NCBI GenBank assembly: GCA_018394295.1
Contig: CP074573.1
Coordinates: 930,001 to 994,000, forward strand
Source: Mycoplasmatota bacterium
GTDB lineage: Bacteria > Bacillota_I > Bacilli_A > Haloplasmatales > Haloplasmataceae
Direction of reading: 5' to 3'
DNA: 64,000 nucleotides
Made by a program: the position numbers and the translations under genes. The notes under the pieces are model-generated. The model was not told the origin of the DNA and searched no databases. It saw only the letters and a program-made list of their open reading frames with translations. Shown here in pieces: positions 42,888 through 51,582 of this stretch. The number at the start of each line of letters is the position of its first letter. Position 1 is the stretch's first letter.

Positions 42888-43742
42888 ATGGTTATACAAT
42901 GGTTTCCTGGTCATATGTCAAAAGCTTTAAGACAAGTAGAAGAAAAGTTAAAATATGTTGATATTATATTAGAATTACGTGATTGCAGAATCCCTTTTTC
43001 TTCTAGAAACCCTAAGATTGAAACAATTATTAAAAATAAACCACGGTTAATTTTATTAAATAAAGCTAATATGGCTGATAGAAAAAAAACAAATGAGTGG
43101 ATTGCATATTATAAAGAAAAACAATTGACTGCACTCGCTATCGATTCCATTTCCAGTTATCATATGGATCAAATTATTCCCTACGCTAAAGATGTGTTAA
43201 AAGATCAGTTAAGAAGAGAAAAAGAAAAAGGGTTAAAAGCTCGTCCTGTTAAAGCAATGATTATCGGTATACCAAATGTTGGTAAATCAACCCTTATTAA
43301 TACATTAGCCAAAAGAAAAGTAGCTCAAACAGGTGATAGACCAGGTGTAACAAAGAACTTACAATGGATTAATGTCAAAAACGAAATGATGCTTTTAGAT
43401 ACACCAGGTGTTTTATGGCCAAAGTTTGAAGATCAAACCGTTGGATTACGATTAGCTGTAACCGGTGCGATAAAAGATAAAATTTTACCATTAGATGATG
43501 TTGCTATTTATGCCTTGGACTTTTTAAAAACAAATTACCCACAACAACTAAAAGAACGTTATAAACTTGATGAATTAAGTGATAATAATCTTGAGATAAT
43601 GGAAAAAATAGGTCGTAATAGAGGTTGTCTATTACCAGGCAATCGTGTCAATTATGATAAAGTAATAGATCTTATTTTATATGAAATTAGAAATGAAATG
43701 TTAGGGAAATTAACCCTTGAGATTCCAAGTGAAATAGAATAA
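42888..43742 (+). CDS. rbgA: Ribosome biogenesis GTPase RbgA (YlqF)
   Basis: Circularly permuted GTPase needed for late 50S assembly (entry of L16, L27 and others). G4 (LLNKANMAD) comes before G1 (GIPNVGKSTLIN) and G3 (DTPGVLWP), the permuted order. The N-terminus WFPGHMSKALRQ is the family signature and the C-terminal domain is complete; 284 residues. Confidence 0.97.
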   Translation: MVIQWFPGHMSKALRQVEEKLKYVDIILELRDCRIPFSSRNPKIETIIKNKPRLILLNKANMADRKKTNEWIAYYKEKQLTALAIDSISSYHMDQIIPYAKDVLKDQLRREKEKGLKARPVKAMIIGIPNVGKSTLINTLAKRKVAQTGDRPGVTKNLQWINVKNEMMLLDTPGVLWPKFEDQTVGLRLAVTGAIKDKILPLDDVAIYALDFLKTNYPQQLKERYKLDELSDNNLEIMEKIGRNRGCLLPGNRVNYDKVIDLILYEIRNEMLGKLTLEIPSEIE

Positions 43743-43777
43743 AAAAGATAGAGTTATCGTTTGAACTCTATCTTTTT
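43742..43777. terminator. Bidirectional terminator after rbgA
   Basis: AAAAAGATAGAGTT and AACTCTATCTTTTT form a 14-bp perfect stem serving rbgA and the converging DUF1700 gene. Confidence 0.93.
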
Positions 43778-43787
43778 GTTTGAATTA

Positions 43788-44282
43788 TTATTCTATTATT
43801 TCATAATCAGTATCATCAGTATCATCAGATTCAGTTGTGGTCTCATTTGTTTTATTGGTATTTTTAATGATATTTTTGACTTCATTAATTTTTTCTTCAC
43901 CGAATTTTCTAGTTTCTTTAAACACATTTTTGGCGAAATGTCCTGTAGTTTTGGCAAATTCTGAAACAGATTCTTCAATTTTACTATATACAGTAGTTGA
44001 CACATCAGCTAATTTTTCAACAAAATCATTTATTTCATCGATAACTTTTTCTTTGCCAATAAAAAGATTAATATACCTATCAGAAATTTTATAGCTTTTT
44101 AATATCTTTTTCGCTAGATCATTAACATTCCCTAATTGTTCTAGTGCTAATCCTTCTGATATTTCTTCATTTTGTTTTTGTTTAATATAATCTAAATATT
44201 CAACAACAATATCTTCAACTTCTTTAGGATCTAAAAGAGATAATCTTTTTCGTAATTCAATAATATATTTCTCTTTATTCAT
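43788..44282 (-). CDS. HAAS/DUF1700 family protein
   Basis: A 164-residue protein. The first 65 residues form the HAAS domain (KEKYIIELRKRLSLLDPKEVEDIVVEYLDY, then EEISEGLALEQLGNVNDLAKKIL, with key text ELRKRL and EQLG). The remainder is an amphipathic coiled helix ending in a Thr/Asp/Glu-rich tail, without the transmembrane segments often seen in DUF1700 proteins. Members occur next to a PadR regulator, as here: the ATG overlaps the PadR stop by 8 nt. The pair is thought to respond to envelope stress (family knowledge). Confidence 0.85.
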   Translation of the reverse strand: MNKEKYIIELRKRLSLLDPKEVEDIVVEYLDYIKQKQNEEISEGLALEQLGNVNDLAKKILKSYKISDRYINLFIGKEKVIDEINDFVEKLADVSTTVYSKIEESVSEFAKTTGHFAKNVFKETRKFGEEKINEVKNIIKNTNKTNETTTESDDTDDTDYEIIE

Positions 44283-44598
44283 TTAACTCAAGTCCTTTCA
44301 TTAATTGATAAATTTTATCCGAAATATCTAGATAAATAGAAGTATCCTTCTTTAATTTTATTATACCATCTTTTGTGATATGATAAAACTTTCTTGTGCC
44401 TAAATTTTCAATTATTTCGTTATTTACTTGTAATAAACCTTCATTTGTCAATTTTTTTACTACTGGATAAGTAATTCCTTCTTCTAAAGATAATAAATTA
44501 TATATGTTTTGTGCTATGTCATAACCATATATTTCACCTTGAGCGGTGAGTAATAAAATGGTCATTTCAAGAATACTTAATTTGAATTCTTTATTCAT
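44275..44598 (-). CDS. PadR family transcriptional regulator
   Basis: A 107-residue winged-helix repressor: FKLSILEMTILLLTAQGEIYGYDIAQNI (PadR start, key text EIYGYDI), then EEGITYPVVKKLTNEGLL, GTRKFYHITKDG and a C-terminal dimerisation helix. The ATG at 44598 follows GGTGAT; a GTG four codons upstream lies within that site. It probably controls its own operon with the HAAS gene. Confidence 0.92.
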   Translation of the reverse strand: MNKEFKLSILEMTILLLTAQGEIYGYDIAQNIYNLLSLEEGITYPVVKKLTNEGLLQVNNEIIENLGTRKFYHITKDGIIKLKKDTSIYLDISDKIYQLMKGLELNE

Positions 44599-44722
44599 AA
44601 ATATCACCATTAATATTATATGATGAATTATTTTTTTATATCATGTATAAATTGAAATTTTGTTTTACACACAAGATACGATGTGATATAATGTGAAATA
44701 TGTTTGTAGAAATGGTGATAAG

Positions 44723-45454
44723 ATGATTCAGGAAAATGACTTAACATTAAATAAATTAATAGAAGAAATATTACAGAATAGTGATGATTCAAAAAACGAA
44801 AAAGAATATCTTCAATATAGTAAATACATCGATATGAGCGCATTTGAAAATGACTTAATTAATCGAAAAGTGAAAGTAATTGCTGGTATTGATGAAGCGG
44901 GTCGTGGACCGCTTGCAGGACCTGTTGTAGCTAGTAGTGTTGTTCTACCAAATGGGTTTTATTTACCAGGCTTAAATGATTCAAAAAAATTATCAGCTAA
45001 AAAAAGAGATTACTACTACGATGAAATTATAAACAATGCTATTAGTTATGGTGTTGGAATTGTTGATGTAAGTGATATAGATAAATTTAATATTTACAAT
45101 AGCACAAAAATAGCGATGATTAAATCAATATTAAACCTTTCAGTTAAACCAAAACATTTATTAATTGATGCGATGAAGTTAGAAATTGATATTCCTCAAA
45201 CGAGTATTATTAAAGGAGATCAAAAAAGTATTTCGATTGCTGCTGCAAGTGTTATTGCGAAAGTTACCCGTGATCGGCTCATGCAAGATTTAGATAAAGA
45301 ATATCCAGGTTATAATTTTAAAAAAAATAAAGGTTATGGAACGAAAGAACATTTAAATGCCTTAAAAAAATATGGTGTAACACCAATACACCGTAAATCA
45401 TTTGAACCGATAAAATCGATGATAAAAAATGAAACAAATTTATTTAATTGTTAA
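44723..45454 (+). CDS. rnhB: Ribonuclease HII
   Basis: Cleaves RNA in RNA-DNA hybrids and single ribonucleotides in DNA. The catalytic acids are in [14 protein letters not shown] (D and E), LLIDAMKL and the [20 protein letters not shown] region. An N-terminal extension of about 50 residues before the core is usual in Firmicutes. The ATG at 44723 follows GGTGATA; the longer frame from 44693 includes that site. 243 residues. Confidence 0.96.
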   Translation: MIQENDLTLNKLIEEILQNSDDSKNEKEYLQYSKYIDMSAFENDLINRKVKVIAGIDEAGRGPLAGPVVASSVVLPNGFYLPGLNDSKKLSAKKRDYYYDEIINNAISYGVGIVDVSDIDKFNIYNSTKIAMIKSILNLSVKPKHLLIDAMKLEIDIPQTSIIKGDQKSISIAAASVIAKVTRDRLMQDLDKEYPGYNFKKNKGYGTKEHLNALKKYGVTPIHRKSFEPIKSMIKNETNLFNC

Positions 45455-45488
45455 TAACTAATCGTATATAAATAATGAGGTGAACCAT

Positions 45489-46325
45489 ATGAGTGATGTG
45501 AAAGATATTCTACTCAAACTTCATTATTTAGATTTAGAAATTAATGAAATCTATCAAATTTTAAAAAAAATGTATTTATCGAAAAAAATTGAAGATTCTA
45601 TTTTAAAGAAAGTACTTCAGAAAAGGTATCTTCAATATAAACAATTAAACAGTGAATGTATTAAAAATGATTTGTTTTATCATAATATTGAATATGTAAC
45701 AATATTAGATAGAAGTTATCCCAAAAAATTAGAAAATATCTTTATGCCGCCCTTAATTTTATTTTATCAAGGAGATTTATCTTTATTAAATACGAATGTT
45801 TTAGCGGTTATTGGTTCTAGAAAATATTCATCCTATGGTGAAAAAGTTACAAAGACAATTGTACCACAACTAGTAAAACATCAAATTCATATTATTAGCG
45901 GGTTAGCATATGGTATTGATAGTATTGCTCACAATAGCTGTATTGAGGCAAATGGTAAAACAATTGCGATTTTAGGGTCGGGGATTAAACAAGTGTATCC
46001 TAAATCACATCAAGGTTTAGCTAAGGAAATAGGGAAAAATCATTTATTGATAAGTGAATATTCGCCTAATGCGATAGCGACTAAGACGCATTTTCCGTTT
46101 AGAAATCGAATTGTGAGTGGTTTATCAGATGGTGTACTTGTTATTGAAGCAAAAGAAAAAAGTGGAACTTTGATTACTTGTGATTATGCTTTAGACCAAG
46201 GGAAAGATATATTTGTTATTCCAAACCACATTTTTGATGAAAATAGTGTTGGTACAAACAACTTAATTAAGCAAGGTGCGAATCTTGTCACAAATATTTT
46301 TGATATTTTAGAAAATATTAAGTAA
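45489..46325 (+). CDS. dprA: DNA processing protein DprA
   Basis: Binds incoming single-stranded DNA and loads RecA during natural transformation. The 278-residue protein has a helical N-terminal domain followed by the Rossmann-like core with LAVIGSRKYSSYG, IISGLAYGIDSIAH, LGSGIKQVYPKSH and FPFRNRIVSGLSDGVLVIEA (key text SGLAYGID). The C-terminal winged helix of longer DprA proteins is absent. The ATG at 45489 follows GAGGTG. Confidence 0.95.
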   Translation: MSDVKDILLKLHYLDLEINEIYQILKKMYLSKKIEDSILKKVLQKRYLQYKQLNSECIKNDLFYHNIEYVTILDRSYPKKLENIFMPPLILFYQGDLSLLNTNVLAVIGSRKYSSYGEKVTKTIVPQLVKHQIHIISGLAYGIDSIAHNSCIEANGKTIAILGSGIKQVYPKSHQGLAKEIGKNHLLISEYSPNAIATKTHFPFRNRIVSGLSDGVLVIEAKEKSGTLITCDYALDQGKDIFVIPNHIFDENSVGTNNLIKQGANLVTNIFDILENIK

Positions 46326-46401
46326 TAATTACTTGCAAATTTTAATGTTTTCTATCATAATATATAGATGAATAAATATTACAGAATACTAGGTGAAGTA
46401 A

Positions 46402-48486
46402 ATGAGGAAGAAATTAGTAATTGTTGAATCGCCAGCGAAGGCAAATACAATCGAAAAATACTTAGGTGAATCCTATACTGTTTTATCAAGTGTTGGTCAT
46501 ATACGTGATTTAGCGAAATCAGGACCTGGTGGATTGGGTGTCGATGTTGAGAATGAATTCAAACCTAAATATACCGTTATTAAGGGCAAAAAAAAGGTTA
46601 TTACACAATTAAAGAAAGCAGTAAAAGATGTGGACGAAATCTTTTTAGCGACCGACCCCGACCGCGAAGGAGAAGCAATCAGTTGGCATTTATTTGATGT
46701 TTTAAATTTAGATGAAGAAAATGATAAAAAAGTTTATCGAGTGGTTTTTAATGAGATTACAAAAAATGCGATTATTAAAGCGATTGAAAACCCTCGTCAA
46801 ATTAATTATGACTTAGTTAAGTCACAAGAGTCACGAAGAATATTAGACCGTATTATTGGTTTTAAATTATCTAAACTACTTCAATCTAAGATTAAATCAA
46901 AATCAGCAGGACGTGTTCAATCGGTTGCCCTAAAGTTAATTGTCGATAGAGAAAAAGAAATTCAAAGTTTTGTGTCAGAAGAATATCACACAATTGATGC
47001 TGTTTTTGAAAAAGATAACCAATCATTTGATGGAAATTTATATGCTAAAGATAATGAAAATATTAAAATAGCTTCAAATGAAGAGGCACAAGCAATTTTA
47101 GAAGCTTTAGATGAAGATTATATCGTAACAAGTGTTGTAAAGAAAAAGAAATCAAAGAATCCAAAACAACCTTTTATAACGTCTACACTTCAACAAGAAG
47201 CATCAAATAAATTAAATTTTAATGCGAAGAGAACAATGAGTTTAGCACAGAAACTATATGAAGGAATTGAAATCAATGGAAATCCAGTTGGTTTGATTAC
47301 ATATATGCGTTCTGATTCAGTACGCTATTCAAAAGAATTTATTAGTGACACTAAAAACTATATTACAAGTACTTATGGAAGTGATTACTCCGTTAGTGAA
47401 CCGAAATTTAAGAAAAATAAAAATGCTCAAGATGCGCATGAAGCGATTCGGCCAACCGTTATTAATAGAACACCTGCATCTATTAAAAAGTATTTAACTC
47501 CTGATTTATTTAAAATATACAAATTAATCTATTTAAGATCCTTAGCCTCATTGATGAAACCAGCCATGTTAAATCAAACAACAGTGATTATTAGTAATCA
47601 TGGTTATCAATTTAAGTCAACTGGTCAAGAACTAGTATTTGATGGTTACTTAAAAGTATATAAAGAATATGAAGATACAAAAAATAATATATTACCAAGT
47701 TTAGAAAAAGATGAGTTAGTTAATTTAATTGAAATTAATGATAATCAACACTTTACTCAACCTCCAAGTCGTTTTACAGAAGCGAAATTAATTAAAGAGA
47801 TGGAGGAACTTGGAATAGGAAGACCATCAACCTATGCCCAAACAATGGAAACATTAAAAGCTCGCAATTATGTCACTGCTCAAGATAAGAGATTTACTCC
47901 GACGGAACAAGGTGTCATTACAAGTGACAAACTTCAAGAATATTTCAATAAAATTATTAATGTAACTTACACAAAAGACATGGAAGAAAATCTTGATGAT
48001 ATTGCACAAGGTGAAAAAATCTGGCATGAGGAATTAAAACAATTTTATGATTTCTTTATACCAATGTTAGAATATGCCAATGAAAAAATGGAGAAACTAC
48101 CACCAAAATATATTGATGAATTTTGCCCACAATGTGGGAAACAACTGCTTATCCGTAATGGAAGATATGGTCAATTTATTGGATGTAGTGGTTATCCTGA
48201 GTGTAAATATATTAAAAAAGAGAATGAAGAAGAAAATAATCTTATCTCCTTAGATATTGAATGTCCAAAATGTCATAAGGGTAATTTTGTGGAAAGAATA
48301 ACCAAAAAAGGTAGATATAAAGGCAAAAAGTTTTACGCTTGTAGCAATTATCCAAAATGTAAAAATATCGTGGTTAATATGCCAATAGATGAAACTTGTC
48401 CAAAATGTGGTAATATTCTAACAAATAATGGTGAAGCTATTATTTGTGAAAATAAAGAATGTGATTATAAAAGAGATTTAGATTAA
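46402..48486 (+). CDS. topA: DNA topoisomerase I
   Basis: Relaxes negative supercoils. The Toprim domain has E9 (VIVESPAKA) and D85-P-D-R-E89 (ATDPDREGEA); the active-site tyrosine is in GLITYMRSDS near residue 300. The C-terminus carries three four-cysteine zinc ribbons: CPQCG...CSGYPEC, CPKCH...CSNYPKC and CPKCG...CENKEC. 694 residues, standard. In Bacillus topA is followed by trmFO and xerC; here those lie at the far left of the window. Confidence 0.97.
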   Translation: MRKKLVIVESPAKANTIEKYLGESYTVLSSVGHIRDLAKSGPGGLGVDVENEFKPKYTVIKGKKKVITQLKKAVKDVDEIFLATDPDREGEAISWHLFDVLNLDEENDKKVYRVVFNEITKNAIIKAIENPRQINYDLVKSQESRRILDRIIGFKLSKLLQSKIKSKSAGRVQSVALKLIVDREKEIQSFVSEEYHTIDAVFEKDNQSFDGNLYAKDNENIKIASNEEAQAILEALDEDYIVTSVVKKKKSKNPKQPFITSTLQQEASNKLNFNAKRTMSLAQKLYEGIEINGNPVGLITYMRSDSVRYSKEFISDTKNYITSTYGSDYSVSEPKFKKNKNAQDAHEAIRPTVINRTPASIKKYLTPDLFKIYKLIYLRSLASLMKPAMLNQTTVIISNHGYQFKSTGQELVFDGYLKVYKEYEDTKNNILPSLEKDELVNLIEINDNQHFTQPPSRFTEAKLIKEMEELGIGRPSTYAQTMETLKARNYVTAQDKRFTPTEQGVITSDKLQEYFNKIINVTYTKDMEENLDDIAQGEKIWHEELKQFYDFFIPMLEYANEKMEKLPPKYIDEFCPQCGKQLLIRNGRYGQFIGCSGYPECKYIKKENEEENNLISLDIECPKCHKGNFVERITKKGRYKGKKFYACSNYPKCKNIVVNMPIDETCPKCGNILTNNGEAIICENKECDYKRDLD

Positions 48487-48487
48487 C

Positions 48488-48510
48488 AAGCGCTTTTGCG
48501 CTTTTTTTTT
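48488..48510 (+). terminator. topA terminator
   Basis: AAGCGC, loop TTTT, GCGCTT and a long T run. Confidence 0.9.
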
Positions 48511-48571
48511 ATATAGATATTATAAGGAATAATTAATTTAATATCGATAAAAATAATATTAGGTGATGAAA

Positions 48572-48721
48572 TTGATAGAACACTATTTATTAATAGGAAC
48601 CTTGATTGGTTGTTTGTTATTTTACTTCATCGATAGAATTAAAAAAAATGATCAACAAGTAAAGAAATTATTATTTAAAAGATGTCAATTAATCAAATTC
48701 AAAAATAAAAATGAAAGGTGA
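48572..48721 (+). CDS. Small basic membrane protein, uncharacterised
   Basis: A 49-residue frame from a TTG with AGGTG six bases upstream: one N-terminal transmembrane helix (about residues 5-20, YLLIGTLIGCLLFYFI) followed by a very basic cytoplasmic tail (10 Lys and 3 Arg in 29 residues). Its TGA overlaps the ribosome-binding site of the next gene, so the two look like a translationally linked pair. No family is recognised. Confidence 0.55.
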   Translation: MIEHYLLIGTLIGCLLFYFIDRIKKNDQQVKKLLFKRCQLIKFKNKNER

Positions 48722-48725
48722 TTTT

Positions 48726-49076
48726 ATGGGATATTATATTTTAGGAATTATTATTTTTTTGTTATTAATCGTATTTATTAGTGATTTATTAAGACAAGCA
48801 CGAGATTCTGATACTCGAGAGAACTTTGATTCGGATGAATACTATGACCGTTTATCAAGTCAATATCCAGGTACTTATTCCTACCGAGAAGAGTTTTCAG
48901 AAGATTATATTGATAGAGAAATAGAAGTTGAAGAAGGTAAAACAAATGATATGGGTGTTGAACCTATCTATCAAAATGTAGAACAACAAGCTTTTGAACA
49001 ACGAATAAATGAAGCTAATAATGAATTAAATGATGTATTGCCTGAAAACCAAGATCATGACAGACAAAGACGATAA
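48726..49076 (+). CDS. Small membrane-anchored acidic protein, uncharacterised
   Basis: A 116-residue protein: an N-terminal helix (GYYILGIIIFLLLIVFI) followed by a hydrophilic acidic tail rich in Asp, Glu, Gln and Asn. The opposite charge of its partner's tail is notable. The ATG at 48726 follows AAGGTGA; an ATG at 48711 that would include that site was rejected. No family is recognised. Confidence 0.65.
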   Translation: MGYYILGIIIFLLLIVFISDLLRQARDSDTRENFDSDEYYDRLSSQYPGTYSYREEFSEDYIDREIEVEEGKTNDMGVEPIYQNVEQQAFEQRINEANNELNDVLPENQDHDRQRR

Positions 49077-49084
49077 TGAATGGG

Positions 49085-49113
49085 TGGTTATAGTAACTTC
49101 TATAACCATTTTT
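49085..49113 (+). terminator. Terminator after the small membrane-protein pair
   Basis: TGGTTATAG and CTATAACCA with a T run. Confidence 0.85.
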
Positions 49114-49188
49114 CTTTTTTTAAGGTATTTATGAAAATTTTTATTTTTAATAAGCATTAGTTATGATAAGATAAGAATGGTGATTAAA

Positions 49189-51492
49189 TTGAAAAAAGAA
49201 ATAAATGCATCTGTTCATGATATTGTTGATTATGTTTATGCTCAAGGTGATATTATTTCTGTCATGGCACAAAAAAATAATATGCGTGATGGAACTTTAA
49301 TTCATCTTGATGTTCAAAAACAATATCAATGTGATAAAGAAGTTTATGTAAAAATTGAAAGTGAGTTTGATGATTACCACTTTCATATACAAGGTCGTAT
49401 CGATTTATTAGAAAAACAAGGGGATACTTATCATCTGATAGAAATTAAAAGCACACATACATTTGATAATTTAGAGGAAGATACGTATTTGGCGCATTTT
49501 GCTCAAGCTAAATTTTATGGATATATGCTTTTTCATCATTTTAATTTAGATAAAGACTTAGAACTTGCTATTTCAGTGATGTATGTCAATAAATATACCT
49601 ATGAAAAAAAGTTTTTTACAAAAAATTATACTTTTGTTATGCTTGAAACTTTTTTTAATCATACCCTTAATGAATTTTTAAAATTTCAAAAAATACTAAA
49701 TCATTATCATGAGATGAAACTAGATAGTATAAAAACATTAACATTTCCTTTTGATAATTATCGGCATGGGCAGCGTGAATTAATTGATAAAGTCAGTGAA
49801 GTCATCACTGAAAAGAAAAACTTATTTGTCTGTGCACCAACAGGAATTGGAAAAAGTCTAGGTACTATCTATCCTGCTATTCAATCAATCCATAAAAAAG
49901 ATAATAAAATCTTTTATTTAACTTCAAAATCAATGATTAAAGATGTCGCAAGAAATGCGATTAATTTAATGCGAAAAAATAGTAACTTAAAATTAAAATC
50001 GCTTGTCATAACAGCTAAAGAGAAGATTTGTTTGAATGATTGTGTGAGATGTAATCCACAAGATTGTATTTATGCAAAAGATTTTTATAGTCGTATTAAT
50101 GAGGCAGTTTTTGATATATTTCAAAATGAAGATGATTTTAATCTAGAAAGTATTGTTTCCTATGCCAAAAATCATAAAGTATGTCCTTTTGAATATCAAC
50201 TGACACTTGCTTTATTTTCTGATTTAATCATTTGTGATTATAATTATGTTTTTGATGTTAGAGTTTACTTACGTCGATTTTTTGATTTTGATACAAGCAA
50301 TTTTTTATTTTTAATTGATGAAGCACATAATATGTATGATCGAGTTTGTGGCATGTTTACTGCTAGTGTTAATTTTAAGATTATTCATGAGATATTAGAT
50401 CTTGTAGGTGAAGAAAAAGAAATCATTAAGTCATCACAAGCCATTATCACTAAACTTAAACAATATCAAAATCATCTAAAAGCTTCCCATAAGAAAACCA
50501 TGAAATTTCTTGATTTAGATGAGGTTTTATTAAATGATCTTTCTTCATTATTAAGTAAATTAGAAAAATACTTTGATAAAGCACGTGATAATGAAATTGA
50601 GATTGATGAAGATTTATTAAATTGTTATTTTGATTTGAATAACTTTTTAAAAATTTCTGAATTTTATAATGATGATTTTATGGTTTGGATTCGTAGTTCT
50701 TATGAAACATGTGATTATCAAATCACCTGTTTGAATCCACGAGATTTAATTAAATTACGAACTGATTCTGTTTTGGCAACCATCTTTTTTTCTGCTACAT
50801 TACACCCAATTGATTATTACTTATCCTTATTAGGTGGCGACCAATTCAGTGAACAACTGATATTAGAAACGCCATTTAAACAAGAAAACTTACAACTTTA
50901 TATTAATAATCATATATCAACCAAATATAATCAACGAGATGATACAAAATATCAAATTGCTTATCAAATACAATCGTTGATAGAAAATGGTGGAAAATAT
51001 ATGATTTATTTTTCGAGTTACCAATATTTAGAACTTGTATATGATATCTTTATCAAAATCAATGAATTTGATGCGGTTATATTAAAACAAAACCGGCATA
51101 TGACTGAATATGAAAAAACAATATTTCTAGAACAATTTGATGAGAGTCAAAAAAATATCGTTGGTTTTGCAGTATTAGGTGGTATTTTTGCTGAAGGTAT
51201 TGATTTAAAAGGAGAAAAATTAAATGGTGTTGGTGTCATAGGAGTTGGTTTACCAATGTTTGATGATTTTCGTAATGAGTTAAAAAATTACTTTAATGAA
51301 GTTTATCAAAAAGGTTATCAATATGCTTATATGTATCCAGGATTTAATAAAATATTACAAGCAGTTGGACGTGTGATACGTGATGAAAATGATAAGGGGA
51401 TTGCCCTTTTAATCGATAGTCGATACTTAAATTATGAATATGTAAAATTGTTTCCTAAACATTGGTCTCATTATCAAAAATTAGATTGGTAA
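49189..51492 (+). CDS. PD-(D/E)XK nuclease-DinG/XPD-type helicase fusion
   Basis: A 767-residue protein. The N-terminal part carries a Cas4/RecB-like nuclease core (GRIDLLEKQ ... HLIEIKST, about residues 70-90). It is followed by a superfamily 2 helicase of the DinG/XPD type: Walker A APTGIGKS (about 215-222), DEAH in LIDEAHNM (about 376) and the C-terminal QAVGRVIRDENDKG. Between them are cysteines in the XPD iron-sulfur position (CLNDCVRCNPQDC near 280 and KVCPFE near 331). Such fusions act in DNA repair; the exact substrate is unknown. A TTG at 49189 follows GGTGAT and is preferred to an ATG at 49177 that precedes the site. Confidence 0.88.
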   Translation: MKKEINASVHDIVDYVYAQGDIISVMAQKNNMRDGTLIHLDVQKQYQCDKEVYVKIESEFDDYHFHIQGRIDLLEKQGDTYHLIEIKSTHTFDNLEEDTYLAHFAQAKFYGYMLFHHFNLDKDLELAISVMYVNKYTYEKKFFTKNYTFVMLETFFNHTLNEFLKFQKILNHYHEMKLDSIKTLTFPFDNYRHGQRELIDKVSEVITEKKNLFVCAPTGIGKSLGTIYPAIQSIHKKDNKIFYLTSKSMIKDVARNAINLMRKNSNLKLKSLVITAKEKICLNDCVRCNPQDCIYAKDFYSRINEAVFDIFQNEDDFNLESIVSYAKNHKVCPFEYQLTLALFSDLIICDYNYVFDVRVYLRRFFDFDTSNFLFLIDEAHNMYDRVCGMFTASVNFKIIHEILDLVGEEKEIIKSSQAIITKLKQYQNHLKASHKKTMKFLDLDEVLLNDLSSLLSKLEKYFDKARDNEIEIDEDLLNCYFDLNNFLKISEFYNDDFMVWIRSSYETCDYQITCLNPRDLIKLRTDSVLATIFFSATLHPIDYYLSLLGGDQFSEQLILETPFKQENLQLYINNHISTKYNQRDDTKYQIAYQIQSLIENGGKYMIYFSSYQYLELVYDIFIKINEFDAVILKQNRHMTEYEKTIFLEQFDESQKNIVGFAVLGGIFAEGIDLKGEKLNGVGVIGVGLPMFDDFRNELKNYFNEVYQKGYQYAYMYPGFNKILQAVGRVIRDENDKGIALLIDSRYLNYEYVKLFPKHWSHYQKLDW

Positions 51493-51582
51493 ATAACGGT
51501 ATTACAAGATTAGTTTGTTGAAAAAACACTAATTTTGTGATAAAATTTATTAAGTCATAAAAATTTTGGGGGGTGTCATCCC

